Positions 37,806 to 46,913 of a stretch of 64,000 bases of DNA are shown one piece after another; the first letter of the stretch is position 1, and the number at the start of each line of letters is the position of its first letter. Made by a program: the position numbers and the translations under genes. This DNA comes from an uncultured Macellibacteroides sp. GTDB lineage: Bacteria > Bacteroidota > Bacteroidia > Bacteroidales > Tannerellaceae. The notes beneath the pieces are model-generated. The model saw only the letters and a program-made list of their open reading frames with translations, had not been told where the DNA came from and did not search any database. The stretch spans positions 2,542,001 through 2,606,000 of the forward strand of contig NZ_OY762974.1 of the NCBI RefSeq assembly GCF_963667135.1, in the 5' to 3' direction.

Positions 37806-38687
37806 TTATTGAATTCCTTCTGTTTCGATCTCCTTGTTTACTTTCTTTACTAAACCTTGCAATACTGCGCCAGGGCCAACTTCTGTAAACTTGGTTGCAC
37901 CATCGGCAATCATGTTTTCGACCGACTGTGTCCAGCGAACCGGAGCAGTTAACTGAGCTACAAGGTTTTCCTTGATACTATCAGGGCATGTTTGCGGCTT
38001 TGCATTCACATTCTGATAAATAGGACAAACCGGCTTGCTGAATGCTGTCTGCTTTATTGCTTCAGCCAGTTCTGTACGAGCTGGTTCCATTAATGGAGAA
38101 TGGAAAGCACCGCCAACCTTAAGTTTAAGGGCTCTCTTTGCTCCTGCGGCAAGCATCTTTTCGCAAGCAGAATCAATTCCGGGAACAGTTCCCGAAATAA
38201 CTATCTGTCCCGGGCAATTATAGTTTGCGGGAACAACGATTTCGTCTGTAATGGATGCACAAATCTCTTCTACTGTAGCATCCGGCAAGTTTAAAACTGC
38301 AGCCATTGTTGATGGAGTAGCTTCGCAAGCCTTTTGCATTGCCATAGCACGTTTAGATACCAATACCAATCCATCTTCGAAAGAAAGTGCTCCTGCTGCG
38401 ACCAAAGCAGAGAATTCACCAAGAGAGTGACCAGCAACCATGTCTGGTGTGAACTGATCTCCCAATGTTTTGGCAAGAATAACAGAGTGTAGAAATATGG
38501 CAGGTTGTGTAACCTTTGTTTGTCGCAGATCCTCGTCTGTTCCGGCGAACATCAGATCGGTGATACGGAATCCGAGAATCTCATTGGCCTTCTCAAACAA
38601 CTCTTTTGCTAAAGGATTGTTATCGTAAAGGTCTTTCCCCATTCCAACAAACTGGGCACCCTGTCCGGGAAATACATACGCTTTCAT
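37806..38687 (-). CDS. fabD: malonyl-CoA:ACP transacylase
   Basis: The 293-residue enzyme loads malonyl groups onto acyl carrier protein for fatty acid synthesis. The active-site Ser lies in VAGHSLGEFSALVAAG and the catalytic His in GGAFHSPLMEPA. The oxyanion stretch is FPGQGAQFVGMG at the N terminus. It stands apart from other fab genes here. It diverges from tatA, with TACCTTTG on the - strand (38725-38718) as a probable -7 element. Confidence 0.96.
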   Translation of the reverse strand: MKAYVFPGQGAQFVGMGKDLYDNNPLAKELFEKANEILGFRITDLMFAGTDEDLRQTKVTQPAIFLHSVILAKTLGDQFTPDMVAGHSLGEFSALVAAGALSFEDGLVLVSKRAMAMQKACEATPSTMAAVLNLPDATVEEICASITDEIVVPANYNCPGQIVISGTVPGIDSACEKMLAAGAKRALKLKVGGAFHSPLMEPARTELAEAIKQTAFSKPVCPIYQNVNAKPQTCPDSIKENLVAQLTAPVRWTQSVENMIADGATKFTEVGPGAVLQGLVKKVNKEIETEGIQ

Positions 38688-38812
38688 CTTTTCTATATTT
38701 TAGTTTTTTAAGACGTGCAAAGGTAATAATTTTAGAATAAAGAGTGTAGTATTCATTTCAAATAGTATCTTTGCCCAGCAAACAGGTAAGTTTAATTTAA
38801 ATCATACATATC

Positions 38813-39007
38813 ATGAACAACTTGGCATTTATTGGAAATTTAGGAACTGGTGAGATCATTATCATTGCAATAATCGTATTACTTCTTTTTGGGGGCAAAA
38901 AAATTCCAGAATTAATGAAGGGTATCGGTAAAGGCGTGAAGAACTTCAAGGATGGAGTAAAAGGATTGGAAGACGATATTAAGACTGATGATACCGACAA
39001 GAAATAA
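38813..39007 (+). CDS. tatA: Sec-independent translocase subunit TatA
   Basis: The 64-residue protein has the TatA plan: a short N terminus, one membrane helix ([14 protein letters not shown]), the FGGKKIPEL hinge, an amphipathic helix ([17 protein letters not shown]) and an acidic tail. It forms the pore for folded proteins with twin-arginine signals. tatC follows seven bases on and no tatB is present, so this is a minimal TatAC system in which TatA probably also fills the TatB role. TATCTTTG at 38766-38773 is a possible -7 element. Confidence 0.93.
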   Translation: MNNLAFIGNLGTGEIIIIAIIVLLLFGGKKIPELMKGIGKGVKNFKDGVKGLEDDIKTDDTDKK

Positions 39008-39013
39008 AGACCT

Positions 39014-39820
39014 ATGCAACAAGATGAAATGTCTTTCTGGGACCACCTGGAAGAACTTCGTTGGACTTTATTTCGGACTGTTTTAGCTCTTTTTGTATTT
39101 GCGATTGGAGGTTTTGCGGTGATGCCTTATCTTTTCGATAATGTGATTTTAGCGCCTTGTTCCTCCGATTTTATTATGTACAGGGAAATGTGTAGACTTA
39201 GTCAGCACTTTTCTTTTATGCCGGATTTTTGTAACGACACCTTTCATGTAGATATCGTAAACATAAAATTGGCATCTCAGTTCTTCACACACATGACTAC
39301 CTCTTTTTGGTTAGCTGTGTTACTGGCGTTCCCTTACATGATGTACGAGGTGTGGAGATTTATTAGTCCGGCTTTGTACGAAAACGAAAAAAAGAATGTA
39401 CGTTGGGTGTTCCTTTTTGGAAACATAATGTTCTTTATTGGCTGTAGTGTTGGTTACTTTTTGGTATTTCCGATGACTTTGCGTTTTTTGGCAACTTACC
39501 AACTGAGTGCTCAAATTGTTGAACAGGTTTCGCTTGATTCCTATATGGATAACTTTCTTATGTTAGTTTTTATTATGGGGGTTGTGTTTGAAATGCCTTT
39601 GGTTTCGTGGTTATTGTCTCAGATAGGACTGTTGCATAAATCTTTCTTTCATAAATACAGAAGACATGCAATTGTGGCTTTGTTGGTTGGAGCAGCATTT
39701 ATTACGCCAAGTAGCGATCCATTTACATTAGGTATAGTATTTATTCCGCTTTATCTATTGTATGAACTAAGTGCATTCTTTGTGAAAAAAGATCCGATAG
39801 TTGAAGAAGACGAAGATTAA
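39014..39820 (+). CDS. tatC: Sec-independent translocase subunit TatC
   Basis: This 268-residue inner-membrane protein has six helices and the TatC signature regions: MSFWDHLEELRWTLFRT at the N terminus, FPYMMYEVWRFISPALYENEKK in the middle and LLVGAAFITPSSDPFTLGIV near the end. TatC recognises the SRRxFLK signal. A candidate substrate in this window is the GH125 mannosidase. A periplasmic loop (about 55-90) is longer than in E. coli. A terminator follows at 39847-39881. Confidence 0.96.
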   Translation: MQQDEMSFWDHLEELRWTLFRTVLALFVFAIGGFAVMPYLFDNVILAPCSSDFIMYREMCRLSQHFSFMPDFCNDTFHVDIVNIKLASQFFTHMTTSFWLAVLLAFPYMMYEVWRFISPALYENEKKNVRWVFLFGNIMFFIGCSVGYFLVFPMTLRFLATYQLSAQIVEQVSLDSYMDNFLMLVFIMGVVFEMPLVSWLLSQIGLLHKSFFHKYRRHAIVALLVGAAFITPSSDPFTLGIVFIPLYLLYELSAFFVKKDPIVEEDED

Positions 39821-39846
39821 TTCTCAAATTTTTTTAATGAAATATG

Positions 39847-39881
39847 AAAGAGACGCAACCACAAATTGCGTCTCTTTTTTT
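39847..39881 (+). terminator. terminator of tatAC
   Basis: AAAGAGACGCAA (39847-39858) pairs perfectly with 39866-39877, followed by T residues; it lies only 24 bp before the GH92 start. Confidence 0.85.
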
Positions 39882-39904
39882 AATAATGTAACCTGCTTAT
39901 TTTA

Positions 39905-42106
39905 ATGAAACAATTCTTCTTTTTGGCCATTTGGCTTTGTTTAATGCAAGGGTGTGCCCCAGGGAAAAACAGTAAGGCTGATTATGTGAAATATGTTAAT
40001 CCGTTTATTGGTACCGATTTTACAGGCAACACCTATCCCGGAGCTCAGGTTCCCTTTGGTATGGTACAGTTGAGTCCGGATAACGGACTTCCCGGTTGGG
40101 ATCGTATTGCAGGGTATTTCTATCCTGATAGTACTATTGCAGGCTTTAGCCATACTCATCTTTCAGGAACGGGAGCCGGCGATTTATACGATATTTCCTT
40201 TATGCCTGTAACGCGTCCTTATAAACTGGCTCCTGCTCCGCTGGGAATTTATTCTTCTTTCTCTCATAGCAACGAATCAGCAGCTGCGGGCTATTACCGT
40301 GTATGGCTGGCCGATTATAATATAAATGTGGAGCTTACGGCAACCGAACGTTGCGGGATTCAACGTTATACTTTTCCCGAAGCTGATGCTTCTGTCATAC
40401 TGAATCTGTCAAAAGCAATGAACTGGGACTTTACTACGCAGTCGCACGTGGAGGTAGTTGATTCCGTAACTATTCGGGGATACCGTTATTCTGAAGGATG
40501 GGCCAGGGGGCAACGTATCTATTTTGTTTCCCAATTCTCAAGACCTTTCGAATCGTATAAACTGGATACAACTTCCATCGTTAATTCTTCTGATAAAAAG
40601 TGGTTGGGAACGGGTTATGTGGCCAGGTTTGATTTCAAAACAAATAAAGACGAACAAGTGCTTGTTCGTACAGCTATCTCTGGTGTTAGCATGGAGGGGG
40701 CTTTGAAAAACCTAAGGGCTGAAGCTTCTCACTGGGATTTTGATCGTTATCACCATGCGGCTGTTGCTTCCTGGAACAAGGAATTGGGAAAGTTGGAAGC
40801 TGTTGGGAACAATACTGATGATTTAACAAACTTCTATACGGCTTTCTATCACAGCATGCTGGCTCCAACGATTTACAGCGATGTTGACGGAGGTTACTAC
40901 GGGCCGGATAAGCAAACTCATCAAACGGATGGTTGGGCGAATTATTCTACCTTCTCACTTTGGGATACTTATCGGGCGGCTCATCCTCTGTTTACCTATA
41001 CCCAGCCGGATCGGGTGAATGATATGGTAAAATCTTTCCTTGCTTTTTTTGATCAGAATGGTCGTTTGCCTGTCTGGAATCTTTATGCAAGCGAGACGGA
41101 TATGATGATTGGTTATCATTCTGTGCCGGTAATAGTGGATGCTTATATGAAGGGAATCGGCGATTTTGATGCCGATCGTGCATTGGCGGCTTGTGTGGCT
41201 ACTGCTAACCTTGACGAGTATCGTGGTATTGGTTTGTATAAATCTTACGGATATATCCCTTATAATAAGGAGGGTGAGTCGGTTTCCAAAACATTGGAAT
41301 ATGCTTTCGATGATTACTGTATCGCCTTGATGGCAGAGAAAATGGGAAAGAAAGAGATTGCTGATACCTTCCGCAAACGTTCCGAAAGTTACCGTAACCT
41401 GTATAATCCTGCAACTACTTTTATGCAACCTCGTGACGATAAAGGTAACTTTATTGAAGGGTTCGATGCAAAAGAATATACTACCCATATTACCGAAAGT
41501 AATGGCTGGCAGTATTTTTGGTATGCGCCTCAGAATATTAAAGGTCTGATTGGGTTAACAGGAGGCGAGGATCGTTTTGCTCAGAAGCTCGACAGTATGT
41601 TTACATACTCGCCCGATGCAAAGGACGATCTTCCTATCTTTAGTACAGGGATGATTGGTCAGTATGCTCACGGGAATGAACCTAGTCACCATGTTATTTA
41701 CCTTTTCAATGCGGTAAAACAACCTTGGAAAACTCAGCAATATGCTGCCAAAGTAATGCACGAGCTATATCTGAATACTCCTGCAGGGTTATGTGGTAAC
41801 GAAGACTGCGGGCAAATGTCTGCCTGGTATGTATTCAGTGCCATGGGATTTTATCCTGTCAACCCTAATGGTTTGACCTACGAAATAGGAACTCCCCTTT
41901 TCCGGAAAGTTTCCCTTCAATTGGCGAATGGTAAAACTTTCACTGTATCGGCTCCGGCTGTATCACGTGAAAACAAATATATTCAGGACGTAAAGGTGAA
42001 TGGTAAACCTTACGACAAAAGCTATATTACGCACGAACTGATTCAAAGCGGAGCTTCTATCGAGTTTACCATGGGAGATAAACCAGGGAAGGTTTGGTAT
42101 AAGTAA
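39905..42106 (+). CDS. GH92 alpha-mannosidase, lipoprotein
   Basis: The 733-residue calcium-dependent exo-alpha-mannosidase has a lipoprotein signal (LMQGC, Cys17) and YVNPFIGTDFTGNTYPGAQV at the N terminus. It also has GFSHTHLSGTGAGD (80-93), WDTYRAAHPL, ESNGWQYFWYAPQN (531-544, Glu531 as likely acid), HGNEPSHHVIYL and GNEDCGQMSAWYV (631-643). The second GH92 has GNDDCGQ at the last site. GH92 members cut alpha-1,2, 1,3, 1,4 or 1,6 mannosides and the linkage cannot be told from sequence here. It starts 24 bp after the tatC terminator with no clear promoter. Confidence 0.93.
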   Translation: MKQFFFLAIWLCLMQGCAPGKNSKADYVKYVNPFIGTDFTGNTYPGAQVPFGMVQLSPDNGLPGWDRIAGYFYPDSTIAGFSHTHLSGTGAGDLYDISFMPVTRPYKLAPAPLGIYSSFSHSNESAAAGYYRVWLADYNINVELTATERCGIQRYTFPEADASVILNLSKAMNWDFTTQSHVEVVDSVTIRGYRYSEGWARGQRIYFVSQFSRPFESYKLDTTSIVNSSDKKWLGTGYVARFDFKTNKDEQVLVRTAISGVSMEGALKNLRAEASHWDFDRYHHAAVASWNKELGKLEAVGNNTDDLTNFYTAFYHSMLAPTIYSDVDGGYYGPDKQTHQTDGWANYSTFSLWDTYRAAHPLFTYTQPDRVNDMVKSFLAFFDQNGRLPVWNLYASETDMMIGYHSVPVIVDAYMKGIGDFDADRALAACVATANLDEYRGIGLYKSYGYIPYNKEGESVSKTLEYAFDDYCIALMAEKMGKKEIADTFRKRSESYRNLYNPATTFMQPRDDKGNFIEGFDAKEYTTHITESNGWQYFWYAPQNIKGLIGLTGGEDRFAQKLDSMFTYSPDAKDDLPIFSTGMIGQYAHGNEPSHHVIYLFNAVKQPWKTQQYAAKVMHELYLNTPAGLCGNEDCGQMSAWYVFSAMGFYPVNPNGLTYEIGTPLFRKVSLQLANGKTFTVSAPAVSRENKYIQDVKVNGKPYDKSYITHELIQSGASIEFTMGDKPGKVWYK

Positions 42107-42114
42107 TAATAATA

Positions 42115-42146
42115 TTGAATTCTGACCTTTCTTTTTTGTACTTTTG
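42115..42146 (+). promoter_or_regulatory. promoter of the zinc-ribbon/radA genes
   Basis: TTG (42115-42117), 21 bases, TACTTTTG (42139-42146); 23 bp before the ATG at 42170. Confidence 0.6.
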
Positions 42147-42169
42147 TTTTTTATTAAGAAGAGAACATC

Positions 42170-42385
42170 ATGAGAAAATTGAATTGCCCTCAATGTAATA
42201 TTCCCAATTTTTATGTAAAGAACGATTCGGGCGACCGTCGTCTTGTTTATGTTATGGAGGATTTAACCATCTGTACAAAGAACGAAGGCGAATCGTTGGA
42301 TGAATTTAATCTGGAGATAATTTACTGTCTGGGTTGTTCGTGGTCGGGCAGTCCTGCTCGTTTGAAACAAACCAAAAGATACTAA
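42170..42385 (+). CDS. small zinc-ribbon-like protein
   Basis: A 71-residue protein with two CxxC knuckles, CPQC (6-9) and CLGC (53-56), about 45 residues apart, a typical spacing for a four-cysteine zinc site. The middle is beta-rich (YVMEDLTICTKN). It has no DNA-binding or catalytic motif I recognise. It ends eight bases before radA and shares its promoter, so it may act in DNA repair or nucleic-acid handling; this is inference from position only. Confidence 0.65.
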   Translation: MRKLNCPQCNIPNFYVKNDSGDRRLVYVMEDLTICTKNEGESLDEFNLEIIYCLGCSWSGSPARLKQTKRY

Positions 42386-42393
42386 CACTGCAT

Positions 42394-43764
42394 ATGGCTA
42401 AAACGAAGACAATGTATGTGTGTTCAAGTTGTGGCGCTGACTCTCCCAAATGGGTGGGAAAGTGTCCTTCTTGCGGCGAGTGGAATACCTATGTGGAAGA
42501 AATTGTAATGAAGGATCCGGTTGCAAAAAGGTCAATCCCGGGTATTACAGAGTCTACGAAAGCTCGCCCGGTGCTTTTGCGTGACATTACTTCCCGTGAA
42601 GAAGCACGTATTGATTTGGGTGACGAAGAATTAAACCGTGTTTTGGGAGGCGGATTAGTCCGGGGTTCGCTTGTGCTTATTGGTGGAGAGCCCGGAATCG
42701 GCAAGTCCACATTGGTCCTTCAGACAGTTTTGGGACTTAATTCCCTTAAGACCCTTTATGTTTCAGGAGAAGAGAGCAGTAGCCAGCTTAAACTTCGCGC
42801 CGATCGTTTGCAGCACCATAATCCCGATTGTTTTATCCTTTGCGAAACCAATTTGGAGCAGATTTTTGTGCAGGCTAATACCTTGCAGCCCGATTTGTTG
42901 ATTATCGACTCCATACAGACTATGTTTACAGAGATGATAGAATCGTCGCCCGGGAGTGTGTCTCAGGTTCGGGAGTGTTCGGCCTCTATTCTTAAGTATG
43001 CAAAAGAAAGCGGAACGCCAGTACTTCTTATTGGACATATAAATAAAGAAGGCAGTATTGCCGGTCCCAAAGTGCTGGAACATATTGTAGATACGGTATT
43101 ACAGTTTGAAGGAGATCAGCACTATATGTACCGTATCCTCCGAAGTATTAAAAACCGCTTTGGAAGCACTTCGGAGCTGGGTATTTATGAGATGAGGCAA
43201 AATGGGTTAAGACAGGTAAGCAATCCTTCGGAATTGCTGCTCACCCAAAACCATGAAGGTTTGAGCGGCGTTGCTATCTCTGCCGCGATGGAAGGTATTC
43301 GTCCGTTTCTTATAGAAACGCAGGCATTAGTAAGTTCTGCTGTTTACGGAGTGCCACAGCGTAGCGCTACAGGGTTCGACCTAAGGCGCATGAATATGTT
43401 ACTGGCTGTTCTCGAGAAAAGAGCAGGATTCAAGCTTGTACAAAAGGATGTTTTTCTCAATATTGCCGGCGGACTTAAAGTGAGCGATCCCGCCATAGAT
43501 CTGGCGGTTATAAGCGCAGTGCTTTCTTCCAGCTTAGATATAAGTATCGAGCAAGGCGTATGTATGTCCGGCGAAGTTGGTCTTTCGGGCGAGATCCGTC
43601 CGGTAAACCGCATCGAGCAACGCATTCTTGAAGCAGAAAAACTTGGCTTCAAACGGATGATTATTCCACATAACAACCTGAAAGGGTTTGACTTTAAGCA
43701 AATTAAAATACAACTTATCCAGGTAAAGAAGGTGGAGGAAGCCTTCCGTCAGTTGTTTGGTTAA
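42394..43764 (+). CDS. radA: DNA repair protein RadA
   Basis: This 456-residue RecA-like helicase aids branch migration in recombination. It has a four-Cys zinc finger (CSSCG near the start, then CPSCGEW), Walker A GGEPGIGKST, Walker B LLIIDSIQT, the RadA-specific KNRFGSTSELG and a C-terminal Lon-protease-like domain (GGLKVSDPAIDLAV). The start at 42394 (MAKTKTMYVC) is chosen because the zinc finger follows at once and the longer frame would overlap the preceding gene. Confidence 0.96.
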   Translation: MAKTKTMYVCSSCGADSPKWVGKCPSCGEWNTYVEEIVMKDPVAKRSIPGITESTKARPVLLRDITSREEARIDLGDEELNRVLGGGLVRGSLVLIGGEPGIGKSTLVLQTVLGLNSLKTLYVSGEESSSQLKLRADRLQHHNPDCFILCETNLEQIFVQANTLQPDLLIIDSIQTMFTEMIESSPGSVSQVRECSASILKYAKESGTPVLLIGHINKEGSIAGPKVLEHIVDTVLQFEGDQHYMYRILRSIKNRFGSTSELGIYEMRQNGLRQVSNPSELLLTQNHEGLSGVAISAAMEGIRPFLIETQALVSSAVYGVPQRSATGFDLRRMNMLLAVLEKRAGFKLVQKDVFLNIAGGLKVSDPAIDLAVISAVLSSSLDISIEQGVCMSGEVGLSGEIRPVNRIEQRILEAEKLGFKRMIIPHNNLKGFDFKQIKIQLIQVKKVEEAFRQLFG

Positions 43765-43840
43765 CAAAATTCTCTTTTGTACTGTTGCAACAAGGTGTCT
43801 GTGTTGTCTGTTATAAACTAAATTAGAAGAATAAAGAATA

Positions 43841-45415
43841 ATGATAAAAGAATTTCAGTTACGAGTGTTGCCCGAGGAGGCAGCCAATGAACAGGCATTA
43901 AAGCAGGTAATTTTTCGTGAAGGAGGCATTCGTCCCGAAGATATCAGCGCTATACGTGTCGTAAAACGTTCGGTGGATGCCCGGCAGCGTACCATATTTT
44001 TTAACATGAAGCTTCGGGTCTTTATCAACGAAGAGCCGGAAGAATTGGAATATGTTCCAACCGAATACAACGATGTTTCTACAGGTAAGCAGGTTGTTGT
44101 TGTAGGAGCGGGTCCCGGAGGATTATTTGCTTCTCTTCGTTTGATTGAACTTGGATTTCGTCCAATAATAGTAGAGCGGGGTAAGAATGTGCACGATCGC
44201 AGGAAAGATATTGCTTTAACTAGCCGCGAACAAATCGTAAACAGTGAATCTAACTATAGTTTTGGCGAAGGAGGGGCAGGAGCCTATTCCGACGGAAAGC
44301 TATACACTAGAAGCAAAAAAAGGGGATCCGTAGATAAAATATTAAATGTTTTCTGTCAGTACGGAGCAAGTCCTTCTATTCTGGCAGATGCTCATCCACA
44401 TATCGGGACCGACAAACTACCAGGCATCATCGAAAATATACGAGAGCAGATAAAGTCCTGCGGTGGTGAAGTTCATTTTGAAACCCGGATGGATGCGTTT
44501 ATCCGTAAGGGTGATGAGGTGATAGGTGTTGAAACAAATACAGGGAAAACTTTTATGGGCCCCGTTATCTTGGCAACCGGACATTCTGCGCGTGATGTGT
44601 TTTATTACCTGCAACAGCAAAAGATACCAATCGAAGCTAAAGGAATTGCCGTTGGTGTACGTCTGGAACATCCGCAGGAGCTGATTGATCAGATACAGTA
44701 TCATCGGCCAGAGGGTAGGGGCGAATACCTGCCTGCAGCCGAATACAGTTTTGTAGGTCAGAGTGCCGGTCGTGGAGTTTATTCGTTTTGTATGTGTCCG
44801 GGTGGAGTGGTTGTACCTGCTGCTACCGGACCAAAGCAAGTCGTTGTAAATGGAATGTCTGCGTCGAGAAGAGGTTCCAAGTGGTCTAATTCCGGAATGG
44901 TAGTTGAGATACATCCCGAAGATTTTCCTGAATTTTCTGTCCACAAGGAACTTGCTTTGATGAAGTTTCAGGAACAGCTTGAAGAATACTCCTGGCTGAA
45001 CGGTGGAATGAAACAGACAGCGCCTGCCCAACGTATGGTTGATTTTGTAAATAAGAAGAATTCTTCGGATACACCATCTACTTCGTATGCACCAGGTTTG
45101 CTTGCATCTCCTATGCATTTTTGGATGCCCGAGTTTATAACATCTCGTTTGCGTGAAGGTTTTCGTCATTTTGGCAAATTATCAAATGGATTTCTTACTA
45201 ACGAAGCAGTAATGATTGGCGTGGAAAGCCGCACTTCGTCGCCAGTTCGTATCATACGCGACCGCGAAAGTTTCCAACATATCACTATTAAAGGTCTGTT
45301 CCCATGTGGTGAAGGAGCCGGATATGCCGGAGGAATTGTTTCGGCAGCAATTGATGGAGAACGCTGTGCAGAAGGAGTTGCTGCTTGTTTTGGAGGATTG
45401 ACGCTTGGAAATTAG
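43841..45415 (+). CDS. FAD-dependent dehydrogenase (BF-conserved, YtfP/HI0933-like)
   Basis: The 524-residue flavoprotein has an N-terminal ferredoxin-like domain (about 1-80). The Rossmann FAD motif VVVVGAGPGGLFASL follows, then SNYSFGEGGAGAYSDGKLYT, GTDKLPGIIENIREQI, VILATGHSARDVF and GLFPCGEGAGYAGGIVSAA near the end. Closest are conserved FAD-dependent dehydrogenases of unknown substrate annotated across many phyla. It follows radA by 76 bp and ends before a strong hairpin. The reaction is not known to me. Confidence 0.85.
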   Translation: MIKEFQLRVLPEEAANEQALKQVIFREGGIRPEDISAIRVVKRSVDARQRTIFFNMKLRVFINEEPEELEYVPTEYNDVSTGKQVVVVGAGPGGLFASLRLIELGFRPIIVERGKNVHDRRKDIALTSREQIVNSESNYSFGEGGAGAYSDGKLYTRSKKRGSVDKILNVFCQYGASPSILADAHPHIGTDKLPGIIENIREQIKSCGGEVHFETRMDAFIRKGDEVIGVETNTGKTFMGPVILATGHSARDVFYYLQQQKIPIEAKGIAVGVRLEHPQELIDQIQYHRPEGRGEYLPAAEYSFVGQSAGRGVYSFCMCPGGVVVPAATGPKQVVVNGMSASRRGSKWSNSGMVVEIHPEDFPEFSVHKELALMKFQEQLEEYSWLNGGMKQTAPAQRMVDFVNKKNSSDTPSTSYAPGLLASPMHFWMPEFITSRLREGFRHFGKLSNGFLTNEAVMIGVESRTSSPVRIIRDRESFQHITIKGLFPCGEGAGYAGGIVSAAIDGERCAEGVAACFGGLTLGN

Positions 45416-45437
45416 AATATTTTCGGTATAAATGATA

Positions 45438-45486
45438 AATGTTGCCGTCTTCCTTAAGTCAATAAGGGAGACGGCAACATTCTTTT
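45438..45486. terminator. bidirectional terminator
   Basis: Bases 45438-45456 pair with 45463-45481 (19 positions, one wobble), with a T run after; it lies between converging genes. Confidence 0.85.
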
Positions 45487-45504
45487 AAAGTATTGGAAGA
45501 TTGT

Positions 45505-45897
45505 TTATTCTTCTAGTTGTTTGGTGATTAAATCGATCAGCTCTACTCGTTCAATAGAAAAGGTGTTGTCCGATTGCTGTATATATAAAAGCATCTCCTT
45601 TGCTTTGGAAAGTAGGAGAGTTGATTCGTTTTTATCCAGATAACTCTCCTCAATAAGAGTCTTTGCCGCCAATTCCATCCGTTGAAGTCCGGCATGATCT
45701 CCCTGATCAAGTCGAAGACGTATAGTTTCCATATCAGAAGTTAGCAAAAAGTCTTTGTCAATCTGCAACGATTCGTACAACTTATTGGTCAGACTTTCTG
45801 CCCTTCTGCTGTTGTCCGAATGGCGCAGACCGACAAGCTGGGCAAGTACTTTACCGAGCTCTTCAATCTGCACCATAATAAAATCTCTTTTAAGCAT
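45505..45897 (-). CDS. hypothetical helical protein
   Basis: A 130-residue protein of unrecognised family, predicted almost fully helical (VQIEELGKVLAQLVGLRH, RMELAAKTLIEESYLDK). It has no signal peptide, membrane segment or cysteine. It starts eight bases after the cyclophilin-type gene on the same strand and probably shares its transcript. An alternative start is Met8 (MVQIEELG). The alternating helices resemble TPR-like adaptors, but this is only a visual impression. Confidence 0.6.
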   Translation of the reverse strand: MLKRDFIMVQIEELGKVLAQLVGLRHSDNSRRAESLTNKLYESLQIDKDFLLTSDMETIRLRLDQGDHAGLQRMELAAKTLIEESYLDKNESTLLLSKAKEMLLYIQQSDNTFSIERVELIDLITKQLEE

Positions 45898-45905
45898 AGG
45901 TGTTG

Positions 45906-46715
45906 TTATTGAATGGTTACTTTTATAATACGGATATCCTTTTTTGGCCTGTCATATGCATCTTTTGGTTGTTTGGCAATTGCGTCAACTACTTCAAAAC
46001 CTTCTGTTACTTCGCCGTAGATAGTATAGAATCCATCCAGATGCGGACAGCCCCCTAAGGTTGTATAAACCTTACGTTGTTCTTCTGTAAAAAGGAGATG
46101 TCCAGGGGTAGATCTTATTACAGAATCTACTTTAGCATTGATTTCCGCTATGCGCTTATTGTATTCCCTTGGGTTATCTTTCTTTAATAACTCTATCTGT
46201 AATTTAACCGGCTTGTAATAGGTGTTCATCGCCTTTCTACGGATTGCCAAATTCTTTGTCAACTCAAGCGTATCCAACTCACCGGGTGTGTAAACCTTTC
46301 CATGAACGATAAAAAACTGCGACATATCCGACTTCTTTTTTGGATTGATATTATCGTTTTGGCGTGGGGCAGCCAATGCCCCTTTCTTATGAAAATAGTG
46401 ATCTCGTAGCTCTGGAAGAATTTCGGAATTACGGTCTCCAAAGCCGCAACGTGCTCCGGCAGGTGCGTTTTTTGAATCAGGGGAACCTCCTTGAATCATA
46501 AATTCTTTAATAACCCGAGTGAATAAAGCTCCGTTATAATCGCCTTTAACGGCTTTGTTTATAAAAGTTTTGGTGTGATTTGGTACATCATTGTAGAGTC
46601 TGGCCTTGATTACCCCGGCACTTGTCGTGAATACCACAGTTTTGTCCTGACCATATATCTGAGATAATGAAGTTCCTGCTATGATACCCAGGAGTATTAT
46701 GAATAACTTTCTCAT
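45906..46715 (-). CDS. cyclophilin-type peptidyl-prolyl isomerase, exported
   Basis: From the start at 46715 (MRKLFIILLGIIAG) the protein has 269 residues and a signal peptide. The cyclophilin core is present: YNGALFTRVIKEFMIQGGSP, SDMSQFFIVHG and HLDGFYTIYGEVTEGFEVVD. An extra stretch of about 70 mostly helical, charged residues (from GKVYTPGELDTLEL to FTEEQRKVYTT) is inserted between the FFIVHG strand and the HLDGFYTIYG strand. I place it in the periplasm, as a folding helper. The upstream Met at 46766 lacks a signal context. Confidence 0.88.
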   Translation of the reverse strand: MRKLFIILLGIIAGTSLSQIYGQDKTVVFTTSAGVIKARLYNDVPNHTKTFINKAVKGDYNGALFTRVIKEFMIQGGSPDSKNAPAGARCGFGDRNSEILPELRDHYFHKKGALAAPRQNDNINPKKKSDMSQFFIVHGKVYTPGELDTLELTKNLAIRRKAMNTYYKPVKLQIELLKKDNPREYNKRIAEINAKVDSVIRSTPGHLLFTEEQRKVYTTLGGCPHLDGFYTIYGEVTEGFEVVDAIAKQPKDAYDRPKKDIRIIKVTIQ

Positions 46716-46844
46716 TTCTAAAAATGTTTTTAAAATATTCAATGTATAATAAAATATGCAACACATTATGTATATGATTGAGAAACAAAGGATTGCGTAT
46801 TATGATAAGTCATAATATTAATAATGTAAAGGTAGTGAATTGTG

Positions 46845-46875
46845 TTGTAAAACACAAATAATATGATTAACTTTG
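46845..46875 (+). promoter_or_regulatory. promoter of the AspT/YidE-type transporter
   Basis: TTG (46845-46847), 20 bases, TAACTTTG (46868-46875). It covers an upstream in-frame ATG at 46863, so translation should start at 46914. Confidence 0.65.
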
Positions 46876-46913
46876 CACTGGTTTTTAAAGGTAATCTAGG
46901 TAAAATATTAATT

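Noticed and set aside
38688-38812. Possible tatB gene near tatA
   Set aside because: The gap is 125 bp with divergent promoter-like motifs only; no coding capacity.
40955-41488. Open frame of 177 codons on the - strand of the first GH92 gene
   Set aside because: Shadow of the GH92 coding sequence, with no family match and no promoter.
44417-45169. Long open frame (250 codons) on the - strand of the FAD dehydrogenase gene
   Set aside because: It lies wholly inside a conserved gene, is rich in Thr, His and Arg as expected for a reverse-strand shadow, and has no recognisable domain.
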